Shown: in pieces, positions 18,257 to 27,416 of the stretch
Layout of the letters: each line of letters opens with the position of its first letter
How positions within the stretch are numbered: position 1 is the first letter of the stretch
Assembly (NCBI RefSeq): GCF_000714545.1
Contig: NZ_AUNB01000084.1
Span: forward strand, 1 to 64,000
Source of the DNA: Thioclava indica
Lineage (GTDB): Bacteria > Pseudomonadota > Alphaproteobacteria > Rhodobacterales > Rhodobacteraceae
Direction: 5' to 3'
Length of the DNA: 64,000 nucleotides
Made by a program: the position numbers and the translations under genes
Notes under the pieces: model-generated
Database searches by the model: none
What the model saw: the letters and a program-made list of their open reading frames with translations, nothing else
What the model was told of the DNA's origin: nothing

Positions 18257-18756
18257 TGGCCGTGCGCGCCTTTTTGCCCTTTGATGATCGCCGCCTGCAT
18301 CGCCCCGCCGAACCGGTCGAGACGATTACCGAAACCGTGCGCATGATCTGGGACGACATGGTCGAAACGATGGATGCGATGCCCGGTGTTGGCTTGGCCG
18401 CACCCCAGATCGGGATCACCCTGCGCCTTGCCGTGGTCGATGCCTCGGACAAGCGCGGGCAAGCCGTGCGCATGGCCAATCCCGAGGTGCTGCATGCCTC
18501 GGTGCAGTTGCGCAAACATGACGAGGCCTCGCCCAATCTGCCCGGCGTCTTTGCCCTGATCGAGCGCCCGCGCGCCGTAACGGTGCGGTTCCTGAACGAC
18601 AGCGGCGAAAGCGAGGATCGCGATTTTGTCGGGCTTTGGGCGACCTCGGTGCAGCACCAGATCGACCATCTCAACGGCAAGCTTTACGTCGATCACCTGA
18701 CGCCATTGCGCCGCAAGATGTTGGTGCAGAAATCCAAGAAACTGGGGAAAGCCTGA
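18256..18756 (+). CDS. Peptide-deformylase-like protein lacking catalytic residues
   Basis: A 166-residue paralogue of the preceding deformylase, starting on the last base of its stop (TGATG). Motif I is kept (GVGLAAPQ, 44-51). In motif II, EGCLS of the family is replaced by EASPN, so the metal-ligand cysteine is Ser92. Motif III reads HQIDH (134-138), so the catalytic glutamate is Gln135. Flanking fold residues are conserved ([21 protein letters not shown]), which argues for a folded protein under selection rather than a decaying gene. Deformylase activity is unlikely; a structural or regulatory role beside the ribosome is conceivable but unproven. Automatic annotation would probably call it def. 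Confidence 0.85.
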   Translation: MAVRAFLPFDDRRLHRPAEPVETITETVRMIWDDMVETMDAMPGVGLAAPQIGITLRLAVVDASDKRGQAVRMANPEVLHASVQLRKHDEASPNLPGVFALIERPRAVTVRFLNDSGESEDRDFVGLWATSVQHQIDHLNGKLYVDHLTPLRRKMLVQKSKKLGKA

Positions 18757-19652
18757 TGCGGGTGATCTTTATGGGCACGCCCGATTTCTCGGTTCCGGTG
18801 CTTGAGGCTTTAGCGCGCGAACATGAGGTCGTCGCAGTCTATTCACAGCCCCCGCGCCCCGCCGGGCGCGGCAAAAAGGACCGTCCTTCGCCAGTGCAGC
18901 TTTGCGCCGAACGCCTAGGCATCGAAGTGCGTACGCCGCGCAATTTCAAAGCGCCCGAGGATCGCGAGGCGCTCGCCGCGCTAAATGCCGATATTGCCGT
19001 GGTGGTCGCCTATGGGCTGATCCTGCCGCAAGCGGTGCTGGATGCGCCCGCGAAGGGCTGTCTGAACATCCACGCCTCACTGTTGCCGCGCTGGCGTGGG
19101 GCGGCTCCGATCCATCGCGCGGTGATGGCCGGCGATGCGCAAACCGGGATTTGCATCATGCAGATGGAGGCGGGTCTCGATACCGGCCCTGTGCTGCTGC
19201 GCGAAGCCACCGATATCGGCGCGACCGAAACCACAGGTGCATTGCATGACCGGCTGTCCGGCATGGGGGCGCGGTTAATCTTGGATGCGCTGGCGCAGAT
19301 CGACACCCTGACGCCCGAGGTTCAACCCGAAACGAGCGTGACCTATGCCGCCAAAATCGACAAAGCCGAGGCGCGCATCGACTGGTCGCGCCCCGCCGCC
19401 GATCTGGTGCGCCATATCAACGGGCTGTCCCCGTTCCCCGGCGCGTGGGTCGAGATCGGGGATGAGCGGGTGAAGCTGCTGCATGCCGCATTGGCCGACG
19501 GGAATGGGCCGGCTGGCCGCGTGCTGCATGGGTTTACCATCGCCTGCGGGACAGGAGCCTTGGAGGTGCTGCAAGCCCAGCGCCCCGGCAAACGCCCGAT
19601 GGCCGCGCAAGAGGTTTTGCGCGGTTTGGTTCTGCCCGAAACGCTTGCTTAG
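18756..19652 (+). CDS. fmt: Methionyl-tRNA formyltransferase
   Basis: Formylates initiator Met-tRNA using 10-formyl-tetrahydrofolate. The 298-residue enzyme starts at ATG 18756, which again shares one base with the previous stop. N-terminal Rossmann-like domain ([19 protein letters not shown]), folate/catalytic segment [19 protein letters not shown], and a C-terminal OB-like tRNA-binding domain (from about residue 205, [15 protein letters not shown]). The operon unites formylation (fmt) and deformylation (def). Confidence 0.96.
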   Translation: MRVIFMGTPDFSVPVLEALAREHEVVAVYSQPPRPAGRGKKDRPSPVQLCAERLGIEVRTPRNFKAPEDREALAALNADIAVVVAYGLILPQAVLDAPAKGCLNIHASLLPRWRGAAPIHRAVMAGDAQTGICIMQMEAGLDTGPVLLREATDIGATETTGALHDRLSGMGARLILDALAQIDTLTPEVQPETSVTYAAKIDKAEARIDWSRPAADLVRHINGLSPFPGAWVEIGDERVKLLHAALADGNGPAGRVLHGFTIACGTGALEVLQAQRPGKRPMAAQEVLRGLVLPETLA

Positions 19653-19664
19653 GCACACCGCCTC

Positions 19665-20381
19665 TCAGATCCCCTGCACAATCCGCTTTCGCGTCTTGGA
19701 AAACTTCATCCCCGGGGCGGCCAGCTTATCGCTTGGGCCGATCCAGGCATAGGCCAGCAGACAGGGGTCGAAATCGCCCGTCGTGATGCGATGCTCATGC
19801 CCCGGCTTGTTCAAGATCAACGAACCGGGCGCAAAGACCGCAAACTCGTTCTCCGACCACTCACCCGCGACCGAAATATAGCTTTCCTCGATATCGAGAT
19901 GGCTATGCTGGGGATAGGTCGTGCGCGGCGCAAACAGCACAAACCCCAGTGTCAGGCGGTCCGACAGGATCGGACCTTGGGGACCAAGCACTTCGCAATA
20001 GGCGTATTTCTGCGCCAGATGCTGGGGGACGCGCTCGTATCCGTATTCCCATGTCAGCTGCGTGTCGGCACGCTCCAAAGCGCGGCTCATCCCCGCCATC
20101 GGGCCATTCGCGGCAAGATCAAACGCACGCGGCAGATGGGCGGTAACGGGTTTGATCAGCGGCTGGCGATGCGCGACAATCGGGTTGGAGTCGATCACGT
20201 AAGACAGGTTGTCGCGCACCCGTTTGCGATGGCTGCGGATCGCCTTGCTGCCACCGGCAGAGCCGCGCGCGTAGATGCCGTAGAACTCTTGCAGCAGGTA
20301 GGTCCAAGACGGGCAGTCGCGCAGCCGGGTCTGCCCCGGTTGCGCAGCCTCTGGCTCAATGGGCGCGTTGGCGTCGCTCAT
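19665..20381 (-). CDS. dddL: Cupin-type DMSP lyase, DddL
   Basis: Cleaves dimethylsulfoniopropionate to dimethyl sulfide and acrylate. From ATG 20381 (behind AAGAGGGATGCG) the product is 238 residues, near the length I recall for DddL and longer than DddQ. The C-terminal half is a cupin: the first motif HSHLDIEESY has metal-ligand candidates H159, H161 and E165 plus a conserved tyrosine, and the second is KPGHEHRI (H195/H197). KYAYCEVLGPQGP just before the cupin is also typical of the DMSP-lyase family. Position as the last gene after acuR and acuI matches the described Rhodobacter sphaeroides arrangement and supports the call. No signal peptide. DddQ is the main alternative. Confidence 0.88.
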   Translation of the reverse strand: MSDANAPIEPEAAQPGQTRLRDCPSWTYLLQEFYGIYARGSAGGSKAIRSHRKRVRDNLSYVIDSNPIVAHRQPLIKPVTAHLPRAFDLAANGPMAGMSRALERADTQLTWEYGYERVPQHLAQKYAYCEVLGPQGPILSDRLTLGFVLFAPRTTYPQHSHLDIEESYISVAGEWSENEFAVFAPGSLILNKPGHEHRITTGDFDPCLLAYAWIGPSDKLAAPGMKFSKTRKRIVQGI

Positions 20382-20391
20382 CGCATCCCTC

Positions 20392-21384
20392 TTAGCCAAT
20401 CCCGGGGGCGACGGGCACGACAATCCGGCCGCGCACCTGCCCGTCAAGGAATTTCGGGGCCGTGGCGATCACGTCGTCCAGCGCCACCTCGACCACCATC
20501 GACTCCAGCTTGTCCATATCAAGATCGCGCGCCAGCCGTTGCCACGCCTCAATGCGGCGGGGGCGCGGGCACATCACGCTATCGACCCCGGCCAGCGTCA
20601 CACCGCGCAGGATAAACGGCGCGACCGAGCTGGGCAGATCCATCCCGCCGGCCAGGCCACACGCCGCAACCGTGCCGCTATATTTCATCATCGAGAGCAG
20701 ATTGGCCAACACCGTGCTGCCAACCACATCAATCGCGCCCGCCCAGCGTTCCTTGTTCAAGGCGCGCGGCTTGCCCGTCAATTCCTCACGCGCCACGATC
20801 GACGACGCGCCGAGCGATTTGAGATACTCCGCCTCGCTTTCGCGCCCGGTGACGGCAGCCACGGTGTAGCCCTTGGCCGCGAGCAGCGCGATGGCCACGC
20901 TGCCCACACCGCCCGAAGCGCCAGTCACAACCACCTCGCCACTTTCGGGCGTCACGCCATTGTCCTCAAGCGCCATCACGCACAGCATCGCGGTGTAGCC
21001 CGCCGTGCCAATCGCCATAGCCTGCCGCATTGAAATCCCCTCGGGCAACGGCACCAGCCACTCGCCACGCAGATGCGCGCGCGCGCCCAATCCGCCCCAG
21101 AATTTCTCACCCACGCTCCAGCCATTCAGCACAACGCGGTCGCCGGGCGCATAATCGGGATGCAGGCTTTCGCGCACGATACCCGCCAGATCGATCCCCG
21201 GCACCATCGGAAAGCTACGCACCACCGGAGCCGCCCCGGTCAACGCCAGCGCGTCTTTGTAATTCAGCGTGGAATAGGCAACATCGACGGCCACTTCGCC
21301 CTCTGCCAGCGGCGGCAGATCAATGTCGCGCAGCGTGGCGGTTTGGGTTTCGTCGGTCTTTTCGATGACAATGGCTTGGGTCAT
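20392..21384 (-). CDS. acuI: Acryloyl-CoA reductase AcuI (MDR/YhdH family)
   Basis: NADPH-dependent reductase converting acryloyl-CoA to propionyl-CoA, which removes the toxic product of DMSP cleavage. The 330-residue medium-chain reductase shows [13 protein letters not shown] (38-50), GIDLAGIV and the nucleotide-binding [20 protein letters not shown]. Its ATG overlaps the acuR stop by four bases (ATGA) and dddL follows 10 bases after its stop, so the three genes are one transcript. The enzyme family also contains E. coli YhdH; the operon context decides the name. Confidence 0.92.
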   Translation of the reverse strand: MTQAIVIEKTDETQTATLRDIDLPPLAEGEVAVDVAYSTLNYKDALALTGAAPVVRSFPMVPGIDLAGIVRESLHPDYAPGDRVVLNGWSVGEKFWGGLGARAHLRGEWLVPLPEGISMRQAMAIGTAGYTAMLCVMALEDNGVTPESGEVVVTGASGGVGSVAIALLAAKGYTVAAVTGRESEAEYLKSLGASSIVAREELTGKPRALNKERWAGAIDVVGSTVLANLLSMMKYSGTVAACGLAGGMDLPSSVAPFILRGVTLAGVDSVMCPRPRRIEAWQRLARDLDMDKLESMVVEVALDDVIATAPKFLDGQVRGRIVVPVAPGIG

Positions 21385-22037
21385 GGGGAACTCCGTTGTT
21401 TCGAGATGAGGCGCAGAAATCCGGCAGAGAATTGCCGCAACGGCGCGGGGTTGCGTTCAAGTTTGGCGCGTAGAACCGCGCCCTCCCAACCGGTCCAGAA
21501 GAGGGCGGCGAGGGCATCGGGGTCTTGGTTTACGTCAATTTCGCCTGCAGCTTGTGCGGCGCGCAGGCATGTGGCGGTCATGCCCTGCCAGCCCTCAAAC
21601 ACCGCGATCAGTTTGGCGCGATACGTTTCGGGAAGCGCGCCCATCTCTTGTCCAAGATTGCCAATCAGACAGCCCCGGCGAAAGTCAAACCGCGCCATTC
21701 CCGCCTCTGCCATCTCGGTAAAGTCGCGCAGACGTTCCAGGGGCGGCAGATCAGCGCGCTCAAGGCTTTGCGCGATCCGGGCGCGAAAGAAAGCGTCATA
21801 TTCCGCGATCAGAACTGCGCCGTAATCCGCCTTGGAACTGAAGTGATGATAGAACGCCCCCTTCGTCACACCCGCCGCCGCGACGATGTCGTCAAGACGC
21901 ACCGCGACATAGCCGCGCTCGGTCAGTTGCGCGAGCCCCGCGCGCAGCAGCGCCTTGCGCGACGCTTGCGCATCGGGCGCGAGGCGCGGGCGACCACGGG
22001 GGCGAGGCTTGGCGGGTGAGGGGGCAGAATCACGCAT
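21381..22037 (-). CDS. acuR: TetR-family repressor AcuR
   Basis: Regulator of the DMSP/acrylate operon; in R. sphaeroides AcuR represses acuR-acuI-dddL until acrylate binds. The 218-residue product has the N-terminal TetR helix-turn-helix ([19 protein letters not shown], then AFYHHFSSK, about residues 42-70) after a basic proline-rich tail ([11 protein letters not shown]). The ATG at 22037 has no Shine-Dalgarno-like sequence, and a palindrome ends 12 bases upstream, so the mRNA may have little or no leader. Coupled to acuI by a four-base overlap. Confidence 0.9.
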   Translation of the reverse strand: MRDSAPSPAKPRPRGRPRLAPDAQASRKALLRAGLAQLTERGYVAVRLDDIVAAAGVTKGAFYHHFSSKADYGAVLIAEYDAFFRARIAQSLERADLPPLERLRDFTEMAEAGMARFDFRRGCLIGNLGQEMGALPETYRAKLIAVFEGWQGMTATCLRAAQAAGEIDVNQDPDALAALFWTGWEGAVLRAKLERNPAPLRQFSAGFLRLISKQRSSP

Positions 22038-22048
22038 GCATATTTAAT

Positions 22049-22062
22049 ATACCATATGGTAT
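22049..22062. promoter_or_regulatory. Palindromic operator candidate for AcuR
   Basis: Perfect 14-bp palindrome ATACCATATGGTAT in a strongly A/T-rich stretch 12 bases upstream of the acuR start. TetR proteins bind such palindromes over their own promoter, so this is the obvious AcuR site. It would overlap the -10 or the transcription start. Confidence 0.7.
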
Positions 22063-22124
22063 GATAAATAAAGCGACGTCATCTTAAGCGTTTTTGTGAC
22101 GTGAGAGACCCTTGATATCGCGTT

Positions 22125-22152
22125 AAAAAAGGGGCGACCAAGCCGCCCCTTT
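22125..22152 (-). terminator. Terminator after the pseudo-caspase gene
   Basis: On the minus strand AAAGGGGCG and CGCCCCTTT pair around GCTTGGT and run into TTTTTT, three bases after the stop of the caspase-like gene. Confidence 0.88.
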
Positions 22153-22155
22153 CCC

Positions 22156-23808
22156 TCACTGAAGCCCGATTGCACCGGCCAAAAGCTGTGCCACGGTTGC
22201 CTGAGTCAGATAGCCCGTTGCGGGTATACCGCCCGCCGTTTGATAGCGCCGGATCGCACGTCGGGTTTCGGGCGTGAAGGTGCCATCCACCTTGCCCGGC
22301 TTCAGGCCCATCTGCGACAGCCGCTGCTCTACCAATCGCCGCGCGACATTGGGCAAACCTAGGGCGTCCTCGGTTGCTTTGGCTTGCGCATCTTGCGCGC
22401 TGTCTTGGTTTCTTTGTTGCAACTCGGCGATGCGCGCCTCTGCCTCGGCTTGGAAAGCTGGCTTGTCGCGGCTCGACAAATAGTTGCGATAGGCCTCAAC
22501 CGTATCGGTCTTACGCGCAGCATCCCAATCGCCCCGGTCTGCGGACTGCGCATCGGCGCGACGCGCGGCCTCAATCGCATCAAGACGTTCCTGCGCCAAA
22601 TCCGCGAATAGCCCGTCAGGATATTTCTTAAGATAGACGCGCAGGCCCGGTTCGTCGCCCGCCTGACCCGTCTGCTCCCAATAGGCGCGATCCTGACGGT
22701 CGATCTCAGCCTGACGGGCCTTGGCCTCGGCGTCGAGTTCTGCGGCGCGTTTTTCACCCTGCGCAGACAGTTTGGTCAACTGGTCACGCGTCAGATAGCC
22801 GGTATCGTCGAACGTATTGGCGCGTTGCCATCGTGAAATGGCGCTTCGAGAGCCGGCGCCAAAGATCCCGTCAACACCTTTGGGATCATATTCCAGAACG
22901 GTAAGGTTTTGCTGAATTTCGCGGCGCTGATCGCGTGAAAGGTTCAGCCCATCCTCGGTAGCTTTGGCCTGCTGTTCAGGAGCCGCCTTCAGTGCGGCGA
23001 TACGCGCTTTTGCGTCGCTGGCATTCGCGCCGTCGGGATAACGCTGAAGATAGAGTTGATAGGCATCAATCGTATCCTCGGACTTCGCCAGATCCCAGTA
23101 GGGCGAGGCGGGGTCGGTCTGAGGCGTCTTGATGGGCGCGGGTGGCGCAGTGGCGCTTGGGGCAGTGACAAGCGCCAGATCGGGCGTGATATAACCCGAT
23201 GTCGTCAGACCGGCATCTTTCGCTGCCTGAGCCAATGGCGCATCCGGACGGGCCATATCGCCCGTCATCAGCGCAGCCACCTGCTTGGGTTCTCCGCGCA
23301 ACACGCTTACGCCTTGCGGGATGTTCAGCGTGCCAATTCCAGGCATCGTCAGCCCCGACGTAGCATCGTCCGCCTCCTGCGCACCCAGCACTAACACAGC
23401 TTTGCCCGGATGAGCCGCCAGCACGGTCATCACAGCCGAAAGCGGCAGGGCCTCGCTGACAGCTTCGGGCAGGGTGCCATCGCGGGCATCAACAGGCAGA
23501 AACCATGTCTCGGAATTGCTGTGAACAAAGCGCCCCGACAGCGCGACAACAACCGTGTCAGCGCCTTGTGCCTCGGCTACGAAATCGCGGAACCGCGTGC
23601 GCAATTCACCCGCATCGGCGTCGCTCATATCGAGTATTTCAAACCCGGCCTGCTTCAGTCCCGATTGAGATTTGGGCGAGGCATCCACGCCTTTGACATC
23701 GCCCATCCGGTCATAGTTTGCATTGCCCAGTATCAGCGCCAAATCGGCCGCATTCGCGGGCACGGCAAGCGCCGCGATCGCGGCCCCCGTCAATAGCAGT
23801 TTACGCAT
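22156..23808 (-). CDS. Secreted caspase-fold protein (peptidase C14) with degenerate dyad and two peptidoglycan-binding-like domains
   Basis: A 550-residue exported protein (signal peptide 1-20, ending ANA). Residues 21-215 match the caspase/metacaspase p20 fold (LALILGNANYD, then WFLPVDARDG). However, the catalytic His of the usual S/A-G-H-G is Arg93 (ALSGRFVHS) and the Cys of D-A-C-R is Gln144 (VLVLGAQEAD), so proteolysis is unlikely. Two segments resemble PG_binding_1 domains (about 285-350, GIFGAGSRSAISRWQ; about 485-548, GTFTPETRRAIRRYQ), and two similar YLQRYPDG/YLKKYPDG helical repeats lie between them. Good ribosome-binding site (GGAGGATCAC). It lies 53 bases downstream of the CoA ligase and could be co-transcribed. 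Function unknown; probably an envelope scaffold. Confidence 0.8.
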   Translation of the reverse strand: MRKLLLTGAAIAALAVPANAADLALILGNANYDRMGDVKGVDASPKSQSGLKQAGFEILDMSDADAGELRTRFRDFVAEAQGADTVVVALSGRFVHSNSETWFLPVDARDGTLPEAVSEALPLSAVMTVLAAHPGKAVLVLGAQEADDATSGLTMPGIGTLNIPQGVSVLRGEPKQVAALMTGDMARPDAPLAQAAKDAGLTTSGYITPDLALVTAPSATAPPAPIKTPQTDPASPYWDLAKSEDTIDAYQLYLQRYPDGANASDAKARIAALKAAPEQQAKATEDGLNLSRDQRREIQQNLTVLEYDPKGVDGIFGAGSRSAISRWQRANTFDDTGYLTRDQLTKLSAQGEKRAAELDAEAKARQAEIDRQDRAYWEQTGQAGDEPGLRVYLKKYPDGLFADLAQERLDAIEAARRADAQSADRGDWDAARKTDTVEAYRNYLSSRDKPAFQAEAEARIAELQQRNQDSAQDAQAKATEDALGLPNVARRLVEQRLSQMGLKPGKVDGTFTPETRRAIRRYQTAGGIPATGYLTQATVAQLLAGAIGLQ

Positions 23809-23861
23809 GTGATCCTCCGTCTCTCCAATCAGGATAACTCGGATCGCGGCGTATCAGTTCC

Positions 23862-25082
23862 TCAATCGTAGTTGCGCTGGTCGTCGATCACCTTGCCATC
23901 ATTGGGCAGCGCACCCGGAGCGACCAGTTCGATCACGCCCTTCATCTTGAGCGCCGCACGGATGCCTGCATCAAACTCGGCAGGTTCACGCGCGTCGGTT
24001 TCAATCTGCACGGTCATCACATCCATTTCGCCGTTCCGGCTGGCAATCACGCGCGCTTTTTGCACCTGCGGATGGGTTGCGACGAAATCGGCGACCTGCT
24101 CGGGGCGCACGAACATACCCTTGATCTTGGTGGTCTGATCGGCGCGCCCCATCCAGCCTTTGATGCGCATATTGCTGCGCCCACAGGACGAGACGCCTTG
24201 CATCACGGCCGAAAGATCGCCCGTCGCAAAGCGGATCAGCGGGTAATCGGGGTTCAGCGTTGTTACGACAACCTCGCCCACCTCACCGGGGGCAACCGGG
24301 TCGCCGGTGCCGGGGCGCACGATCTCAACGATCACGCCCTCGTCGACAATCATCCCCTCCATCGCCGCACTTTCATAGGCGATATTGCCCAGATCGGCGG
24401 TGGCGTAGCATTGCAGGCAGCCGATGCCGCGATCAGCGTAAGTCTGACGCAAGGACGGGAACAGCGCCCCGCCCGAAACCGTCGCCTTGGTCAGCGCAAG
24501 CTTCACGCCCATCTCATCGGCTTTTTCCAGAATGATGCGCAGATAATCGGGCGTGCCCGCATAGGTGGTCGTGCCGATATCAGCGGCGGCGCGCACTTGC
24601 AGCTCAGTCTGGCCGGTGCCCGCAGGTAGCACAGCAGCACCCACGGCACGCGCGGCGCTTTCAAACATCATGCCAGCGGGGGTCAAGTGATAGCCAAAGC
24701 AGTTCTGCACAATGTCGTCGCGACCAACGCCCGCCGCATGGGCAAAACGCCCCAGCCGCCACCAGTCATGCGTGACATCACCGGGCTCATAAATCGGGCC
24801 GGGCGACTGAAAGATATGCGCGAAGGCATGGGCGGGTTTCGTGGTTAGCCCACCAAAGGGCGGCGCGGATTTCTGCGCCACCCCAAGGTCGGATTTGCGC
24901 AGCACGGGAAGCTTGGCCAAGGCAGCTCGGTCTGTGATCTGCGCAGCCTCAACGCCATTAAGATGCGCCGCGATCCCCGACGCCTTCATCGCATTGGCAA
25001 TCAGACCGGGAAGCGCCGCTGCTATCGCGGCCTCACGCGCGTCCTCGGAACGGGTTTCCAGCTCATCGTAAAATTCGCCCAT
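23862..25082 (-). CDS. Phenylacetate-CoA ligase-like AMP-forming enzyme
   Basis: ANL-superfamily ligase of the PaaK branch (406 residues from ATG 25082; the frame is open 72 codons upstream but without similarity). Expected to activate an aryl or other carboxylic acid to its CoA thioester. PaaK-like features: the N-terminal LPVLRKSDLG, the region TGQTELQVRAAADIGTTTY, and the C-terminal GRADQTTKIKGMFVRPEQ with MDVMTVQIETD. It lacks the usual glycine-rich P-loop of FadD-type enzymes, as is common for PaaK-like proteins. Last gene of the transporter/ligase operon. The substrate is unknown; phenylacetate is not indicated, since no paa catabolic genes are nearby. Confidence 0.82.
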   Translation of the reverse strand: MGEFYDELETRSEDAREAAIAAALPGLIANAMKASGIAAHLNGVEAAQITDRAALAKLPVLRKSDLGVAQKSAPPFGGLTTKPAHAFAHIFQSPGPIYEPGDVTHDWWRLGRFAHAAGVGRDDIVQNCFGYHLTPAGMMFESAARAVGAAVLPAGTGQTELQVRAAADIGTTTYAGTPDYLRIILEKADEMGVKLALTKATVSGGALFPSLRQTYADRGIGCLQCYATADLGNIAYESAAMEGMIVDEGVIVEIVRPGTGDPVAPGEVGEVVVTTLNPDYPLIRFATGDLSAVMQGVSSCGRSNMRIKGWMGRADQTTKIKGMFVRPEQVADFVATHPQVQKARVIASRNGEMDVMTVQIETDAREPAEFDAGIRAALKMKGVIELVAPGALPNDGKVIDDQRNYD

Positions 25083-25170
25083 CTCTCGGCCCTTTTTCTG
25101 TTGCGGAAAACCGCCCTCATACCGCGCATAAGATGCTGCGCAGCAAATGTTGAAATTCGATAGGTTAAAC

Positions 25171-25995
25171 TTATGCGAGCCAGCGCTTGCGGCGGCGGTA
25201 ACTGCGCACATCGCGAAACGATTTTCGTCCGTCATCGCCCATGCCCAGATAGAACTCTTTGACGTCCGGATTCTCGCGCAGATCCGCTGCCGGGCCATCC
25301 ATCACGATGCGCCCGCTTTCCATGATGTAGCCGTAATGCGCGTAACGCAGCGCGACATTGGTATTCTGCTCGGCCAGCAGAAAGGTCACGCCCTCATTCT
25401 CATTGACCGATTTCACGATCTCGAAGATCTGCTCGACCAGTTGCGGTGCCAGCCCCATCGAAGGCTCGTCCAGCAAGATCGTCTCGGGGCGGCTCATCAG
25501 CGCGCGACCCATCGCGACCATCTGTTGCTCTCCGCCTGAAGTGTAGCCAGCTTGCGATTTGCGGCGCTCTTTCAAGCGGGGGAAATAATTATAGACCATC
25601 TCAAGATCGGCCTGCACGGCGGCGCGGCCATCCTTGCGGGTATAGGCGCCGGTCAGCAGGTTTTCTTCAACGGTGAGATGCTCGAAACAATGCCGACCCT
25701 CCATGACCTGAATCACGCCCTTACGCACCAGATCGGCGGGAGCACCATCTTGAACCCGTTCACCGCGGTAGATGATACTGCCCTTCGTCACCTCGCCGCG
25801 TTCGGACCTGAGCAGGTTCGAGATCGCCTTAAGCGTCGTCGTCTTCCCCGCGCCGTTGCCGCCCAGCAGCGCTGTGATCCCGCCTTTGGGCACGCTGAGG
25901 CTGACGCCTTTGAGAACAAGGATGACGTGATTGTAGATCACTTCGATATTGTTGACCTCAAGCAGGGTCGCATCGGTTTTGACGTCATCGAGCAT
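25171..25995 (-). CDS. livF: ABC transporter ATP-binding protein, branched-chain amino acid (LivF) type
   Basis: Second ATPase of a HAAT-family uptake system. The 274-residue protein has Walker A GGNGAGKTT, signature TSGGEQQMVAMGRAL, Walker B TILLDEPSMGLAP, and the LivF-like switch region LAEQNTNVAL. The C-terminus carries an unusual basic extension (RSYRRRKRWLA). Located 58 bases after the binding-protein gene. Confidence 0.9.
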   Translation of the reverse strand: MLDDVKTDATLLEVNNIEVIYNHVILVLKGVSLSVPKGGITALLGGNGAGKTTTLKAISNLLRSERGEVTKGSIIYRGERVQDGAPADLVRKGVIQVMEGRHCFEHLTVEENLLTGAYTRKDGRAAVQADLEMVYNYFPRLKERRKSQAGYTSGGEQQMVAMGRALMSRPETILLDEPSMGLAPQLVEQIFEIVKSVNENEGVTFLLAEQNTNVALRYAHYGYIMESGRIVMDGPAADLRENPDVKEFYLGMGDDGRKSFRDVRSYRRRKRWLA

Positions 25996-26053
25996 GGAAA
26001 AAACTCCGAAGGGTTAGAGGCGGCTCCCGACCCGCAAGCCGGGAGCCAGTCTG

Positions 26054-27340
26054 TTATTTGCAGCGTTCCTCGATGCCGGATTCCTTAGCGAAAGCAGCCG
26101 AGTCTTCTGCGATCAACGGATCCAGAACTTCCTTGTCGGACGTGATCCATTCTGAGGCTGCATTCCATTGCTTGGTTGCCGCATCCCACTGGAAGACGCG
26201 CGCTGCGCCCGGTCCGCCGTGGTTTTCACAGCTTGCCTTAATGGGCTGCGAGAAATCGCGCAGGCCGAGTTCTTGCAAGCGAGCCTCGGTCAGATCGAGG
26301 TTTTCAAACCCTTCACGCACCTCGGCTGCGTTCACCGCCGGTTTGCCCGCGATTTCCTGCGCCTTACGGATCGCCTCAGAGATGATGATCGCCGCATACA
26401 TGCCGCGCGAATACAGCATCGAGCCGACCTGATCGCCCGCGCCGCTGGCTTTACCCGTATCCACGACATATTTCTTCATGTCGGCGTAAACCGGATAATC
26501 CATGCCCGTGCCGTGGAACGACAGCGCCTTGTAACCAGACGCCTTGTCACCTGCGGCTTGCACGTCATTTTCCGAGCCGGACCACCAGATGCCGATAAAG
26601 TTTTCCATCGGGAAGCGGATGTTGACGGCTTCCTGGATGGCGACTTGGTTCATCACGCCCCAGCCATACATGATGACATAGTCAGGCTTTTCGCGACGGA
26701 TTTGCAGCCATTGCGATTTCTGCTCTTGGCCCGGATGATCGACGGGCAAAGTTGCCAGCGTGAAACCGTGCTTTTTGGACAGCTCTTCAAGCGTGCGGAT
26801 CGGCTCTTTGCCGTAAGCGGAGTTGTGATAGACCAGCGCGATCTTCTTGCCCTCAAGCGATCCGCCGTTCTGATCCAACAGGTGTTTGACCGCGACCGAG
26901 GCACCATCCCAGTAGTTCGCCGGGTAGTTGAACACCCATTTGAACACCTTGCCATTGGCTGCCGAGGTGCGCCCGTAGCCGGGGGTGTAAAGCGTGATGC
27001 CATCCGCTGCCATTTTCGGGATCAGCTGATAGGTGATGCCGGTGGACAGCGGGTTATACACCAGCGCGCCTTCGCCCTTGGTGGACTCGTAGCACTCCAC
27101 ACCTTTTTCGGTGTTATAGGCGGTTTCGCACTCGGGGCTTTTGATCAACTCGCCGCCAATTCCGCCATCGCGTTCATTGAGCAGCGTGAAATAGTCGTTG
27201 AATCCGTCCGCATAGGGAACGCCGTTCGCGGCATAAGGCCCGGTACGGTAACTCAGGTTGGGCACGACCAGATCGGCCATGACCGGGGCAGCGGCAAGCG
27301 TCATCGCTGCGGCCACCAAGGCGGTAAGTGTCTTTCTCAT
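26054..27340 (-). CDS. livK: Periplasmic substrate-binding protein of a branched-chain-amino-acid-type ABC transporter
   Basis: Captures the substrate in the periplasm. From ATG 27340, with GGAGGAGACG in front, it is 428 residues with a signal peptide (about 1-22, ending VMA) and a type I periplasmic-binding fold (NDYFTLLNERDGGIGG, KIALVYHNSAYGKEP, DYVIMYGWGVMNQVAI). The pairing with acyl-CoA ligases and the divergence from leucine-binding proteins suggest an organic acid rather than an amino acid substrate; that is inference. Confidence 0.9.
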   Translation of the reverse strand: MRKTLTALVAAAMTLAAAPVMADLVVPNLSYRTGPYAANGVPYADGFNDYFTLLNERDGGIGGELIKSPECETAYNTEKGVECYESTKGEGALVYNPLSTGITYQLIPKMAADGITLYTPGYGRTSAANGKVFKWVFNYPANYWDGASVAVKHLLDQNGGSLEGKKIALVYHNSAYGKEPIRTLEELSKKHGFTLATLPVDHPGQEQKSQWLQIRREKPDYVIMYGWGVMNQVAIQEAVNIRFPMENFIGIWWSGSENDVQAAGDKASGYKALSFHGTGMDYPVYADMKKYVVDTGKASGAGDQVGSMLYSRGMYAAIIISEAIRKAQEIAGKPAVNAAEVREGFENLDLTEARLQELGLRDFSQPIKASCENHGGPGAARVFQWDAATKQWNAASEWITSDKEVLDPLIAEDSAAFAKESGIEERCK

Positions 27341-27416
27341 TTGCGTCTCCTCCCAGAGAGTCAGTCGAATAGCTTGCCGGGCTGATCCCGGTTCTTCGAT
27401 GTTGGGCGGCCCCCCG

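Noticed and set aside
19653-19664. Terminator between convergent fmt and dddL
   Set aside because: The 12-base gap and its flanks contain no stem-loop with a T run.
26168-27385. 405-codon plus-strand frame opposite the livK gene
   Set aside because: A shadow of the substrate-binding-protein gene; no domain and no ribosome-binding site.
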